From assembly GCF_028713855.1 (NCBI RefSeq), contig NZ_JAQTNN010000006.1:108835-172834 (forward strand): a stretch of DNA of 64,000 bases. Reading direction: 5' to 3'. The DNA comes from Sulfuricurvum sp. Its GTDB lineage: Bacteria; Campylobacterota; Campylobacteria; Campylobacterales; Sulfurimonadaceae. Both the position numbers and the translations under genes were made by a program. Shown piece after piece: positions 1 through 9,736 of the stretch (the first letter of the stretch is position 1; the number at the start of each line of letters is the position of its first letter). The notes beneath the pieces are model-generated. The model had not been told where the DNA came from. It saw nothing but the letters and a program-made list of their open reading frames with translations, and searched no databases.

Positions 1-933
1 AGCATGTCCCACAACCAGATCATTGCGGTGAATCAATTCCCGAATCTGTGGAATAAACAAAATATTTCCTTCGATATCCACAAAGACAAACGCAATGATC
101 GAGAAAAACAGATATGGGTTATACTCGAATTTCAAAGCGCCATCATGCCACCATCGCCAAAGAAGCGGAAGATACAGCAGGGTCAGATACTGAAAAAACC
201 ACTCTTCATTATAAGTGAGAGGATGAATGAAATTACGAATGTACAACGAGATAATGTATCCGCTCAGCGGAACGATCCACAAAATATGCCAACGAGGGGC
301 AAACGGCTCTTTTGAAACCAGTTTTACCAATAAATAGTAAAGCGGAAGAAGTGCGAAACTCATCCCCAATGTATTATCTCCATGCGGACCTACTAGGGTT
401 TGCTCCACCTGACCGTATTGAGGATTCATTAAAATCACCAATACGATCGGCGCGGCGACAACAGTGATAAGCGATACATTCACCCACAGTGGGCGCTTTT
501 CGTAACGGCGCAATGCGTCAATGAGCGCTAGAAGGTAAAACAGACCGCTAAAGGCGAGGAGAAAATTGAGCTGATAAGGAAAATCATAAAAAGGGAGCCC
601 TCGCATATTTCCAAACAACAGTGCCATGCTCATAAAAAGTAAAAAGAGGTTCCACACAACAAAATAACGGCGTAAATGCGCTATTGCATTCACTGATAAT
701 ACCCCCTCTTTTTCAAACAGAGCAAAAGGTAAAAGTGACAACAACAAAGGGAAAAAACCGTACAGCATCAAAGAAATATGCAATGATCGGGCGCGTTCAG
801 GGGAAAACAATGTCTGTGAGCCGTCTAATCCCAATATCTCCAGCGAATAGACGAGTCCCGCAATCAATCCGAATATGAGCCAGACAAGGGCGAGAGGAAG
901 TTCATCGTTTAAAAATGTCTTTAACAATGCCAT
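1..933 (-). CDS. Multi-pass membrane protein, heme-copper oxidase subunit I-like (C-terminus truncated by window edge)
   Basis: Reverse-strand frame open from ATG at 933 to base 1 (311 codons, MALLKTFLNDELPLALVWLIFGLIAG...RELIHRNDLVVGHA). Absent from the ORF track because it has no stop in the window. Many hydrophobic helices; ARSLHISLMLYGF and NDLVVGHA resemble His-bearing helices of CcoN/COX1-type proteins. Confidence 0.6.
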   Translation of the reverse strand, partial: MALLKTFLNDELPLALVWLIFGLIAGLVYSLEILGLDGSQTLFSPERARSLHISLMLYGFFPLLLSLLPFALFEKEGVLSVNAIAHLRRYFVVWNLFLLFMSMALLFGNMRGLPFYDFPYQLNFLLAFSGLFYLLALIDALRRYEKRPLWVNVSLITVVAAPIVLVILMNPQYGQVEQTLVGPHGDNTLGMSFALLPLYYLLVKLVSKEPFAPRWHILWIVPLSGYIISLYIRNFIHPLTYNEEWFFQYLTLLYLPLLWRWWHDGALKFEYNPYLFFSIIAFVFVDIEGNILFIPQIRELIHRNDLVVGHA

Positions 934-1543
934 CCTCCATTTCGATAATCGTATCGGCAAAATCAGCGATTTTTTTGTCATGGGACGCAACGACAAACGT
1001 CGTATCATTGCGTGAAAACTCCCGAAAAAGTTCATACACTCCTAACGCATTTTTCGTATCCAGATTCCCCGTCGGCTCATCGGCGAATACCACTGACGGA
1101 CGGTTGATCAGAGCACGGGCAATAGCGGCACGCTGACGCTCCCCTCCGGAGACCTCATCACTGTAGCGTTGTGCAAAACGTTCAATCCCAAGCCGTGCCA
1201 TTAGAGGATCAATATCCTCTTGAAATTCAGGGAGTGCGGCAAGGGCAATATTTTCACGCAGCGTCAGATACGAAATCAGATAATGAAACTGAAAAACGAA
1301 TCCGATATGACGGCGTCGGAACAGGTCTATACTTCCCCATTCCGAAAGGGCTTTGGCATCATACGTCACATGGCCGCTCGAAGGGCGCAGCAACGTTGAG
1401 AGGATGGAGAGCACTGTCGTCTTTCCGCTTCCGCTCTCTCCAATGATGGCTGTAAAGCTTCCCGGTTCAATACTCAGATCAATCCCGCGTAAAACGTGCT
1501 CGTGGACGTAATAATGTTCTAAAGCTTCCGCAACGATCTTCAC
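902..1543 (-). CDS. ABC transporter ATP-binding protein (LolD/MacB type)
   Basis: Walker A GESGSGKTT, signature VSGGERQRAAIARAL, Walker B VVFADEPTGNLD. Confidence 0.95.
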   Translation of the reverse strand: MKIVAEALEHYYVHEHVLRGIDLSIEPGSFTAIIGESGSGKTTVLSILSTLLRPSSGHVTYDAKALSEWGSIDLFRRRHIGFVFQFHYLISYLTLRENIALAALPEFQEDIDPLMARLGIERFAQRYSDEVSGGERQRAAIARALINRPSVVFADEPTGNLDTKNALGVYELFREFSRNDTTFVVASHDKKIADFADTIIEMEDGIVKDIFKR

Positions 1544-2619
1544 GCTCCCCCCTTTTGGATCAAGCTCATCGGATCGATACGTGAAGCATAAATCGCCGGC
1601 ATCAACGTCCCAAACAGCGCCATTATCACCGATACAACAAATACTTTAATCAACAATCCAATCGTTATTTCACCGTTGATGTAGCCTTGAAATTTATCGG
1701 CGTGCTTGATCAGGTCCAATACGCCTTCGCTAACCCCCCAGGCTACCGCGAAAGCGATAACAGCAATAATCAGTGTTTCACTGAGAAGTTTAAAAATAAT
1801 CACCGACGAAGAGAGTCCGATGGAACGCATAATCCCAAATTCACTTTTTCGATCATTCACCACCATACTCATCATGCTCACGATTCCCAATATCCCCATC
1901 AAAAAGGCCATCGCGCCGATCACATCCGAGCTCGTTTTTATAATCTTGAATTGATTGTACGAATCGATGAAACTGTCGGTGGTTTTAGCTTCCAGATCGG
2001 GCTGCATCGCGTTGATCTGATTTATGATCGCAGTACTCTCCCCCAAATCAGAGAGGGTGAGGAGAAAAATCGAAGCACTTTTGTGAAATACCATCCCCGC
2101 ACTTTGCAAATCCATCACAACCCCGCCGTCTTCAAATCCGATACGGCTTTTAAACACACCGCTAACGGGAAATGCTTTTTTGGAAAGGGTTATTATTTTA
2201 GGATGTTTCAGCGTCTCGTAGATTTTAGATCCCAACATCGCTTCACCCGCGTTAGGGTATCTACCCTGCGTCAAATGATAACCCTTAAATCGTCCCTCAC
2301 TCACTCCGTAAATCCCTACAATCGGGAGCGGATCGACCGGAGCCGCCCCCAATATAAGACCGTTTACCTCTTTCACTCCATGCAGCTGTGCAATGCTATG
2401 GAGCAAAGAGCGGTTGATATCGCTGAAAAACGTATCGGCGATCCCGCGCTGAGTGACGATGATATCTCCGTCGGTTTTGAGCATCGCACTGTACATGCTC
2501 ACCACTCCGCCCGAAATCGCGCTGATAAGAAAAATAGCGGAAATCGAAACACTCATGCTGATAAAAATGAGCGCCGTTTTGAAACGGTTTTTACGAAGGG
2601 CTTTAAGCGGGGTAATCAC
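1540..2619 (-). CDS. ABC transporter permease, FtsX/MacB family
   Basis: N-terminal TM, large extracytoplasmic domain, C-terminal FtsX-like TM block (MMSMVVNDRKSEFGIMRSIGLSSSVI); overlaps the ATPase gene start. Confidence 0.92.
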   Translation of the reverse strand: MITPLKALRKNRFKTALIFISMSVSISAIFLISAISGGVVSMYSAMLKTDGDIIVTQRGIADTFFSDINRSLLHSIAQLHGVKEVNGLILGAAPVDPLPIVGIYGVSEGRFKGYHLTQGRYPNAGEAMLGSKIYETLKHPKIITLSKKAFPVSGVFKSRIGFEDGGVVMDLQSAGMVFHKSASIFLLTLSDLGESTAIINQINAMQPDLEAKTTDSFIDSYNQFKIIKTSSDVIGAMAFLMGILGIVSMMSMVVNDRKSEFGIMRSIGLSSSVIIFKLLSETLIIAVIAFAVAWGVSEGVLDLIKHADKFQGYINGEITIGLLIKVFVVSVIMALFGTLMPAIYASRIDPMSLIQKGGA

Positions 2620-3074
2620 TGCTCAATCGCCTGTTTGAGTTCATCGGCGGTACTGACGTAATCGATGCGTTGAACGACATTCCCTTTTAGTTTCATAACG
2701 GTGATTTTCTCTTCTTGCCCCGGAAATTTCAAACCAAGTTCTTCATCATCGATCAATAAAACAATATGGGGATATTTCTGCATTTTCGGGATTGCGAACG
2801 TATTGCTGATAAAGGTAGGCATTCCACTGATATCGGCGACGAATATCGCATTATGAGCATTTAAGTACCCCTTGTCCTGCGCGGCGAGATACTCATTCAC
2901 CGTGGCACCCGTCCCCTTTTCGTAAGCCAAAAGCAACGTCTTAGGCATCTCTTTTAAAGAGTGCATTTTCCCGAACTGGTCTTTTAAATTCAGCGGCTGA
3001 ACCGATTGACCGACTTTATACGCCGCACCCCAAACACTTACAACCAGTAATAATAAAACGATAATTTTTTTCAC
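2616..3074 (-). CDS. Secreted thioredoxin-fold-like protein without CXXC
   Basis: Signal peptide MKKIIVLLLLVVSVWGAA; LNLKDQFGKMHSLKEMPKTLLLAYEKG...; overlaps permease start. Confidence 0.6.
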   Translation of the reverse strand: MKKIIVLLLLVVSVWGAAYKVGQSVQPLNLKDQFGKMHSLKEMPKTLLLAYEKGTGATVNEYLAAQDKGYLNAHNAIFVADISGMPTFISNTFAIPKMQKYPHIVLLIDDEELGLKFPGQEEKITVMKLKGNVVQRIDYVSTADELKQAIEQ

Positions 3075-3155
3075 AAGAACCCTTTATACACTTTCTCAAA
3101 AGTGTAACCTAACAAATGTAAACAGGTTATTTTTTTTGCGAAGGTTAGCGGGTTA

Positions 3156-4280
3156 TTATGAATTTTTAATGAAGCTCTGATTTTTTATTTTCTCTTCGAG
3201 AATACGCAGTTCCGGCAGACTCAATGCAAAACTCTCATCCATTATTTTATCAAGATGATTCATTTCGGTGAGGGTAATCCCAAACGGATCTTTTTTCTCC
3301 GTCCGGGTCGTCGAACCCGTTAGGGTGATGTTGTCCAGTTTTTTAGCGCTGTGGCGGACGAAATAGGTGAGGAAATAGCCTCCGACATGGTCTTTTTCAA
3401 TCGCGACAACAACCCGTGACGCATTGCTCCCCTCAAACTTCGCATCCGGTGCAAGCGTTTTAAAATCGTCAACGCTGAGATATCCGACATACACTTTCGT
3501 GTAAATATCATGATAACGCTGCGTCGCGCTTCGATTAAAAAAATCCATATCGATAGGGGATTTTGCACGAAGCGAGCGCAACATCCACGATAAGGTACTG
3601 TAGTATTTGAATGATGCAACTTTCAGCTCTTCCGCATGGGCGATCTTAGCACTCTCAACACGGATCATCGGTGCGCGCGGAGATTTACTGCTGAGTCGAT
3701 CCAAAATATGGCGGGCGCTGTAGGGTTTTGTAAGCCATACGGAGGCATAAGGAGGCAGGTCCGATGTTCCCGTCGCACCTTCGTTGAGCACTAATAGCGC
3801 TTTCACGTTATAACGGGGAAACAGCACTTCGAGCAATGCCCGTTTTTTACGAAGTCGTTTTTTGAGATTGCTCACCGATTTGACGAGGGTCATCTCGACG
3901 AAGTAAAGCTCTTTGTCAGTGAAAAGCAATCCGTCGAACTCCCCGATTTCTTTGTGCCGGGCACGATAAATGATCTGCCCTTTCCAGCTTACCGATAATG
4001 CGTCACTTTGGGCACGGGTACGGTGCTTATGGGGGCCTTTAATAATAAAACTTTTAATCTTTGGTTCATTAGTGGCAAAACGGAGTAGCTTTTCGTAAAT
4101 ATAGTTTTCATACACTTCTCCCTCAAACGAGCGAAACGCACTGATGTACCCCTCATCTTCCATCGTAAGCCCTTTGGCTTCCAACGAGAGAAGGTGATCA
4201 ATATTGTAATCGTAATAGAGAAGATTATCGCCGAGTTCCGTATCGCCATCAGGGATAACCGTTTCATTTATCGTGAGCAT
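3156..4280 (-). CDS. Hypothetical protein with divergent PD-(D/E)XK nuclease-like core
   Basis: 374 aa ORF; EIGEFDGLLFTDKELYFVEMTLVKS resembles a PD-(D/E)XK core. Confidence 0.45.
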   Translation of the reverse strand: MLTINETVIPDGDTELGDNLLYYDYNIDHLLSLEAKGLTMEDEGYISAFRSFEGEVYENYIYEKLLRFATNEPKIKSFIIKGPHKHRTRAQSDALSVSWKGQIIYRARHKEIGEFDGLLFTDKELYFVEMTLVKSVSNLKKRLRKKRALLEVLFPRYNVKALLVLNEGATGTSDLPPYASVWLTKPYSARHILDRLSSKSPRAPMIRVESAKIAHAEELKVASFKYYSTLSWMLRSLRAKSPIDMDFFNRSATQRYHDIYTKVYVGYLSVDDFKTLAPDAKFEGSNASRVVVAIEKDHVGGYFLTYFVRHSAKKLDNITLTGSTTRTEKKDPFGITLTEMNHLDKIMDESFALSLPELRILEEKIKNQSFIKNS

Positions 4281-4386
4281 AAAACTCTTTTAGTGCAAAT
4301 TTAAGGTATTTTGCAAACACCCGTCATTATTTTACCTTATTTTTACCCTAACACTTCTCTAAAGATCATCGTGATATACTTTATCT

Positions 4387-4992
4387 ATGCAAAACAGACC
4401 AACTGAAGATCAAATCCGCACTCAATTCGTCACATCTTTGATGAATTATTTTAAAATTGAGGAAGACGTTTTTTTACGTAGTCATATCGATGAACTGATC
4501 CGTCCTATCGGTACCAATCGGTACAGTAGTTTTCTAAATCGGCTATCATCACGTGATATGCCCTATAAAACTGCCTTCGAAAAAATTGCCTTAATCGCTT
4601 CGGAATTTGAAGATGAAGCCCTCTCACCTATAGATCTGGAAGCTCACGATAGAACGCAAAAACTTTATGCATTGATGTATGATATCCGCCGTGATGTGAG
4701 TTCGATACGAGATGGTGAAAAAAGTGCTCTTGAGCGGTTTGAAGCGATCCGTTTCACCTCTATCAAACGTGCTGGTGAAGAAAAAGCTCTGCTGGATGAA
4801 ACGGATATCAATGTCGTCAAAGCCCTCACCAAACAATGGATTTATGACTACATTTCACTGGATCGAAGTCTCTTTGAAACACGGGTGGTTCACGAATACC
4901 GTAATGAAATCTTGCGTCGTGAACGTTCTAAAAACGATATCCTTGCTGCACCGCTTAAAGCAAAATTCATCTCTTCGGTCAAACGTTCATGA
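4387..4992 (+). CDS. Hypothetical protein
   Basis: 201 aa ORF, TATACT-like -10 upstream, 4-nt overlap with next gene. Confidence 0.7.
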   Translation: MQNRPTEDQIRTQFVTSLMNYFKIEEDVFLRSHIDELIRPIGTNRYSSFLNRLSSRDMPYKTAFEKIALIASEFEDEALSPIDLEAHDRTQKLYALMYDIRRDVSSIRDGEKSALERFEAIRFTSIKRAGEEKALLDETDINVVKALTKQWIYDYISLDRSLFETRVVHEYRNEILRRERSKNDILAAPLKAKFISSVKRS

Positions 4993-5870
4993 TTACCCTT
5001 CCTACTGTTCTGATCGATCGGGAGGATTTAAGTCTTATGGAGCGCGCCATAATTCCCCTTATCGCCCGTCATACCCAGCAATGGGGAGATAAACCGAGCG
5101 ATGTCGATGCCTCTACGTTAGCTCAGGTTCTCCGTCACAGCCCGCGAGAAGTGATAGAAGCTCTCGATAGCCTCGTCAAAAAAAACATTCTAAAGACACT
5201 CCGCCGCAAAACGGAACAAGGGGTAATGATCTATTACACCTTTGTCCCGATCGCTACACTATCCGCTTCGAATGTAGCACTTACAGCAACGCAATACAGT
5301 GACAGCAACTATTACCTGAACCTCTCAAATGAAACATACTCACAGATGCACGCTTTTGCCCTGGAATTATGTGATCGCGAGGGACTTCGACGAGAGCTTT
5401 TTGATGATTTCAACCTATACCAGCGGAGTCAAAACCGCCGTTCTTTTGACTGGTGTGCCGAATTTGAGCGATGGGTGCGGCGTGAGATAAGTTCAAATGC
5501 TCCGGTATTAGCCTCAACTCAAGAGCTTGCCGAAGCCAAACCGACCATGGAAGAGTTTGAAATGGCGCAATACTTCATCCGACATCTCGCCTCGATCGAT
5601 CCACAGTTCGAAGTGCCAGAAAATGTTCAAAGCTGGGCGAAGCAGATTAAAGTTCTTCTTGATACAGAGGGATACACTCTGCTTGATGTCAAGGCGGTTA
5701 TTGACTGGCTATTCAGTGCCAAAGGGGATTGGTTCCGTCCGAATGTTCCCGATGCCTACCATCTGCGTAAACATTTCAAGCGGCTTATATCCAATACCCG
5801 TTCCTTCCGTGACAGCAAACCCCGTCTGCCTGAGGGTGTTAATATCTTCGATATTATCGGGCGAGAATAA
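4989..5870 (+). CDS. Winged-helix DNA-binding domain protein
   Basis: N-terminal wHTH-like DASTLAQVLRHSPREVIEALDSLVKKNILKTLRR; translationally coupled to preceding ORF. Confidence 0.6.
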   Translation: MITLPTVLIDREDLSLMERAIIPLIARHTQQWGDKPSDVDASTLAQVLRHSPREVIEALDSLVKKNILKTLRRKTEQGVMIYYTFVPIATLSASNVALTATQYSDSNYYLNLSNETYSQMHAFALELCDREGLRRELFDDFNLYQRSQNRRSFDWCAEFERWVRREISSNAPVLASTQELAEAKPTMEEFEMAQYFIRHLASIDPQFEVPENVQSWAKQIKVLLDTEGYTLLDVKAVIDWLFSAKGDWFRPNVPDAYHLRKHFKRLISNTRSFRDSKPRLPEGVNIFDIIGRE

Positions 5871-7185
5871 ACTCTACACGGCGGTTTTTTGATCGTCCCT
5901 CTTCGGTCTCGTTCGGAGCAATCGGATCGGCATCTCCCATCCCGTTGACCGTAATAATTTTTGGGTCAATTCCCTGAGTCACCAAGAACTCCGCCACCAT
6001 TTTACCCCGCGCTTCTGAGAGAATCTCATTTGTTGCATATAGAGCTTTTAACCGTTGCGGCGGAATATTATCGGTATACGAGTTAATAATGATTGTTTTA
6101 TATCCGCTTGATTTAAAGAGCTTCGCCCATTCGCGCAAACGATCTTTCCCATCCTCGTTCAACGCTACGATACGACTCTGAAAGAGCTGAAAATTTCGGA
6201 AATACGGTGCAAGCTCAGGGGTGGAAGGTCTTTCAACCACAGGCTTAGGAGCAACCGCCGATTGAGCCGGTAAATCAATTTTAGGGGCAATCAGTTTTGT
6301 CACCGGTGCAGCAGAGGCAATCGGTTTTAAAACAGGAGCTGCCGGTGCTTTCGCTATCGGAGTTGCAAACACTGAAGTCTCGGCTTCAGGGGATTTAACC
6401 ATTGGAGCAGTTGCTACAACAATATCCGCTGCTGCTGCTTTGACTATCGGAGCCGTTACGGCAGGAACCGGCGCCTCAGCCATTACAACGGTTACAGGTT
6501 CCGGTACATTCACGATCGGCGAGGGATCAGGCACTTTTAACACAGCGACCGCAGCAGAGGGCTGAGGAATGATCGGATTGGTAACGGCAACCGGAGTAAC
6601 AACCTGCCCCGGCTTAAGTTTTTCAAGCTCCATCATCACACACGCCCCTTTGACATCGCGTGCGGTCATAGTGAATACATTCCCTTTAATTTGCCATTTA
6701 GAATTTTTAAGCGGCTTGAGATCCTGATCCAGCCCTTCGTATTTGCGGACTCCAAACCCTTTTGGAACATTCACGGTGAGAATATTCTCCGCCGTAACAC
6801 AATCCGGACTCCCCTTGCAATCACCGCCGCTGAGGAGAATTTTATAGACACCGTTATTTTCGGAAACCAAAAAATCGTCTTTGAATGCCCGTTGGATATA
6901 CGAATAGCGGTCGGTATTGGCAAAAGAGAGCTTGACCGTTCCATCTTTCAGCTTTTCAATCGTATTATTATCAGGACGGACATAAACGAGCCGTGTAGGA
7001 TCAAATCCACGGTCAAACATGAATCCGTAATTTTTATTTTTGCTACCTTGATAGTTAAAATGGAGTATGCCTTCCGAAAAATCGGATTGGGGATAAAAAA
7101 TCATCTCTGATACATCTGCGAAAAGAGAACCCCAGCCTAACACTATACTGATCAATCCTATAACTATTTTTCGTTGCATTATCAC
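5854..7185 (-). CDS. OmpA-family protein with long Pro/Ala/Val-rich linker
   Basis: Signal peptide; C-terminal OmpA motif IIINSYTDNIPP...NEILSEARGKMVAEFLVTQGIDPKIITVNGMGDADPIAPNETEEGRSKNRRVEFIL. Confidence 0.9.
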   Translation of the reverse strand: MIMQRKIVIGLISIVLGWGSLFADVSEMIFYPQSDFSEGILHFNYQGSKNKNYGFMFDRGFDPTRLVYVRPDNNTIEKLKDGTVKLSFANTDRYSYIQRAFKDDFLVSENNGVYKILLSGGDCKGSPDCVTAENILTVNVPKGFGVRKYEGLDQDLKPLKNSKWQIKGNVFTMTARDVKGACVMMELEKLKPGQVVTPVAVTNPIIPQPSAAVAVLKVPDPSPIVNVPEPVTVVMAEAPVPAVTAPIVKAAAADIVVATAPMVKSPEAETSVFATPIAKAPAAPVLKPIASAAPVTKLIAPKIDLPAQSAVAPKPVVERPSTPELAPYFRNFQLFQSRIVALNEDGKDRLREWAKLFKSSGYKTIIINSYTDNIPPQRLKALYATNEILSEARGKMVAEFLVTQGIDPKIITVNGMGDADPIAPNETEEGRSKNRRVEFILAR

Positions 7186-7245
7186 CTCTTTGTAATCAAC
7201 GAATGATACACTATGGGAAACAAAACTTCGGTTAAAAGGAGATAT

Positions 7246-8013
7246 ATGAACCTGTTATCCCTCAATCTAAACCGCAATTTGACCAAAACAACCATCGAGT
7301 ATTCTTTGGATGCTGTAATGAATAAAGGGGTTGAGAACGGCTATTTCGGGCAAAACAATACTCTACATATCGCGTTATCCCCGTTTGGAGTCCTTACCCT
7401 TATTGCCGAAGAGAAAAAAACGATTCTAAATGCGCTCTCGGTGCTGGGTATTTCGATGGAAGATGATGAACTCATTACCCAAGATTATCCGATACACATT
7501 GACCCATCATCAGCAGAATCTTTTGTTGTCACGAACGAAGCGATCATTTTACGTGAAGTTTCGACCTTAAATCTGAACGTCATTGCACTTGCTGTCTCCC
7601 AAAGTGTCGGATTAGAGCGTTATGAAAAACGGCTCGATACCCTCTTTAGCCAAAGTCGCCGAATCGTTGAATCCATCCGCACGTTTTCGATCATGCGCAG
7701 AGGTCATCTGATGCAATTTGCCAAACGCCTCGCCCTTACCCGTCATGATATGGTAAGCAACCTGCTGCTTCTCGACAAACCCAATATTCTTTGGGACAAT
7801 GAAGAAGCCGAATCGCTCTACAACCGTCTGGCTTTTATCCTTGAACTCTATGATCGGCATGAAATCGCCCTCTCTAAACTCGCCCAGATCAAAGAAGACG
7901 TCATGCTGGTCATGGATTTGATCAATCATAAAAAAAGCGAGTTTTTAGAGTGGATTATTATTGTTTTGATCGGGGTCGAGATTGTAATGGGGATTATGCA
8001 GATGGTAAAGTAA
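7246..8013 (+). CDS. RMD1/DUF155-family protein
   Basis: Pattern VIALAVSQSVGLERYEKRLD...LWDNEEAESLYNRLAFILELYDRHEIALSKLAQIKEDVMLVMDLINHKKSEFLEWIIIVLIGVEI; AAGGAG RBS before ATG 7246 (upstream in-frame ATG at 7213). Confidence 0.8.
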   Translation: MNLLSLNLNRNLTKTTIEYSLDAVMNKGVENGYFGQNNTLHIALSPFGVLTLIAEEKKTILNALSVLGISMEDDELITQDYPIHIDPSSAESFVVTNEAIILREVSTLNLNVIALAVSQSVGLERYEKRLDTLFSQSRRIVESIRTFSIMRRGHLMQFAKRLALTRHDMVSNLLLLDKPNILWDNEEAESLYNRLAFILELYDRHEIALSKLAQIKEDVMLVMDLINHKKSEFLEWIIIVLIGVEIVMGIMQMVK

Positions 8014-8052
8014 ATGTGTTACAATAAACAAATATGACCCGAAGGATATAAC

Positions 8053-8340
8053 ATGAAAAAAGCGTTTGTTCTCTTAGTACTCGGTATATCAGCCATTATG
8101 GCGGCAGACAGTGCCAAACTTTACGGTGCCAAATGCGCGGAATGTCATGGTATGGACGGCAAAGACACCTCCGTCGCCGGCAAAGCGATCGCAGGCGGCA
8201 GCGGAGCATTGGCAAAACTAACCGGTTATAAAAATGGAACCTTCGGCGGCGATCAAAAAGTGATCATGGAAGGCAATGTTGCCACTCTCAGCGATGCGGA
8301 CATGAAAGCCATTGCCAGCTATGTTGACACGCTAAAATAA
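8053..8340 (+). CDS. Small periplasmic c-type cytochrome
   Basis: Signal peptide; CAECHGMDGKD heme c motif, Met in VIMEGNVATLSDADMKAIASYV. Confidence 0.92.
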   Translation: MKKAFVLLVLGISAIMAADSAKLYGAKCAECHGMDGKDTSVAGKAIAGGSGALAKLTGYKNGTFGGDQKVIMEGNVATLSDADMKAIASYVDTLK

Positions 8341-8350
8341 CCTTTATCCT

Positions 8351-8373
8351 AGGAGTTTTTAAAACTCCTTTTT
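8351..8373 (+). terminator. Rho-independent terminator after cytochrome c gene
   Basis: AGGAGTTTTTAAAACTCCTTTTT hairpin plus T-run 10 bp after stop codon. Confidence 0.75.
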
Positions 8374-8446
8374 CAAACAATTATTAAATTTCATAATTTA
8401 TTGTTATACTTTCTGCATAACTGTTATATGAGAAGGGTAGATTAAG

Positions 8447-9727
8447 ATGCATATAATCTCTCAGTATTTTCCTGATATTCAAAAATGTGTAGACGATTTT
8501 AGTATCAATGTGGAGAGTATACAATTTAACCCCGCAAACGATTTTCTCTACACCCATGTAATCGCCGAACAGAAAAAACTCCTTTTGGCACTCCTCCTTT
8601 CGAACTCGAAAGAGGAAATCGATCAAAATACCAAAATACTCGTATATTATACGATCGAAAACGACATCTCTTATCTGTTTCTCTACAGTGAACTTATTAC
8701 GATCGTCCGTAAGCTCCTCGGTATTCTTGTCGAAAAACAAAAGTTGCAACACATTGATTCAATCAATCGCTATTTTTCGGAGCATGAAGATCGGATTACC
8801 TCGTTGTATCTACAGAGATTTTTAAATCAGCTCACCCTTAAAAATACTCTTCGCCTCTCCCATATCGCCCTGATGCCGGAAAAGAAGTTCATGGTTCATT
8901 ATGAAAGTCACATCCAATGGATACTTAATCTCATTATCTATATACAAAAAAACGAATTTAATAACCCTCCTCCTGAACTCAATCCAAACCTCTGTGAATT
9001 CGGACGATGGATGAACAGTTCGACAACCTCATACCTTCTCTCAACCTCCCATTTCAAAGTGATCGAACAGCTCCATGTCAATCTTCATGATTTGGCTGCG
9101 AATGTTATCAATTACTGCAAGAATAAATTGGCACGTCCGGCAACCCTTATCCATCTGATGCAGCGGATTGATTATTATTCACTCGAAATAGGAAATGAAA
9201 TTGCCTTTCTCAATGAAATCGAAGAGAGCGCCAAAGATCCTCTTACCCATTTATTGACCCGTCGGCTATTCAATAAAATCATGCTGAATAAGTTGGATAT
9301 CTCCAAAGCAACGGGAAGAGAATTTACGCTCATGATGTGTGACTTGGACCATTTCAAAGCGATCAATGATACCTATGGTCATGCGGTAGGGGATATAGTG
9401 CTCAAACATTTTTCAGGTATTTTGGAACAAACGCTTCGAAAATCCGACTATATTTTCCGCTTTGGCGGAGAAGAGTTTATGATTTTACTTCCCACAACAA
9501 ACAAAGAAGATGCTATTGCTCTGGCTAAAAAAGTGTGTGATGCAACGGCGTCTAGCGACCTTATTGTTGAGAATCTATCCCTCCGATATACCGTCAGTAT
9601 CGGAACAGTTGTGGTTTTAATAGATAATACCATACCCATAAATCAGGCAACAATTGATCAGTATATTGCTCAAGTTGACGAAAAACTCTATCTGGCTAAA
9701 GAGAGAGGCCGAAACCGCGTCGAGTAG
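8447..9727 (+). CDS. Diguanylate cyclase with N-terminal CZB-like (zinc-binding) domain
   Basis: GGDEF motif RFGGEEFMILLP; upstream H...CEFGRWM...LHVNLH matches a CZB 3His/1Cys arrangement. Confidence 0.88.
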   Translation: MHIISQYFPDIQKCVDDFSINVESIQFNPANDFLYTHVIAEQKKLLLALLLSNSKEEIDQNTKILVYYTIENDISYLFLYSELITIVRKLLGILVEKQKLQHIDSINRYFSEHEDRITSLYLQRFLNQLTLKNTLRLSHIALMPEKKFMVHYESHIQWILNLIIYIQKNEFNNPPPELNPNLCEFGRWMNSSTTSYLLSTSHFKVIEQLHVNLHDLAANVINYCKNKLARPATLIHLMQRIDYYSLEIGNEIAFLNEIEESAKDPLTHLLTRRLFNKIMLNKLDISKATGREFTLMMCDLDHFKAINDTYGHAVGDIVLKHFSGILEQTLRKSDYIFRFGGEEFMILLPTTNKEDAIALAKKVCDATASSDLIVENLSLRYTVSIGTVVVLIDNTIPINQATIDQYIAQVDEKLYLAKERGRNRVE

Positions 9728-9736
9728 CACTCCCTT

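Noticed and set aside
1687-2661. 324-aa plus-strand ORF antisense to the FtsX-type permease
   Set aside because: Low-complexity, composition unlike protein, fully antisense to a confident CDS; spurious shadow ORF. Same reasoning for 1171-1446, 11444-12211, 10061-10513 and 26267-26902.
6240-6600. Repetitive Pro/Ala/Val-rich segment
   Set aside because: Ordinary flexible linker of an OmpA-family protein, not a tandem DNA repeat.
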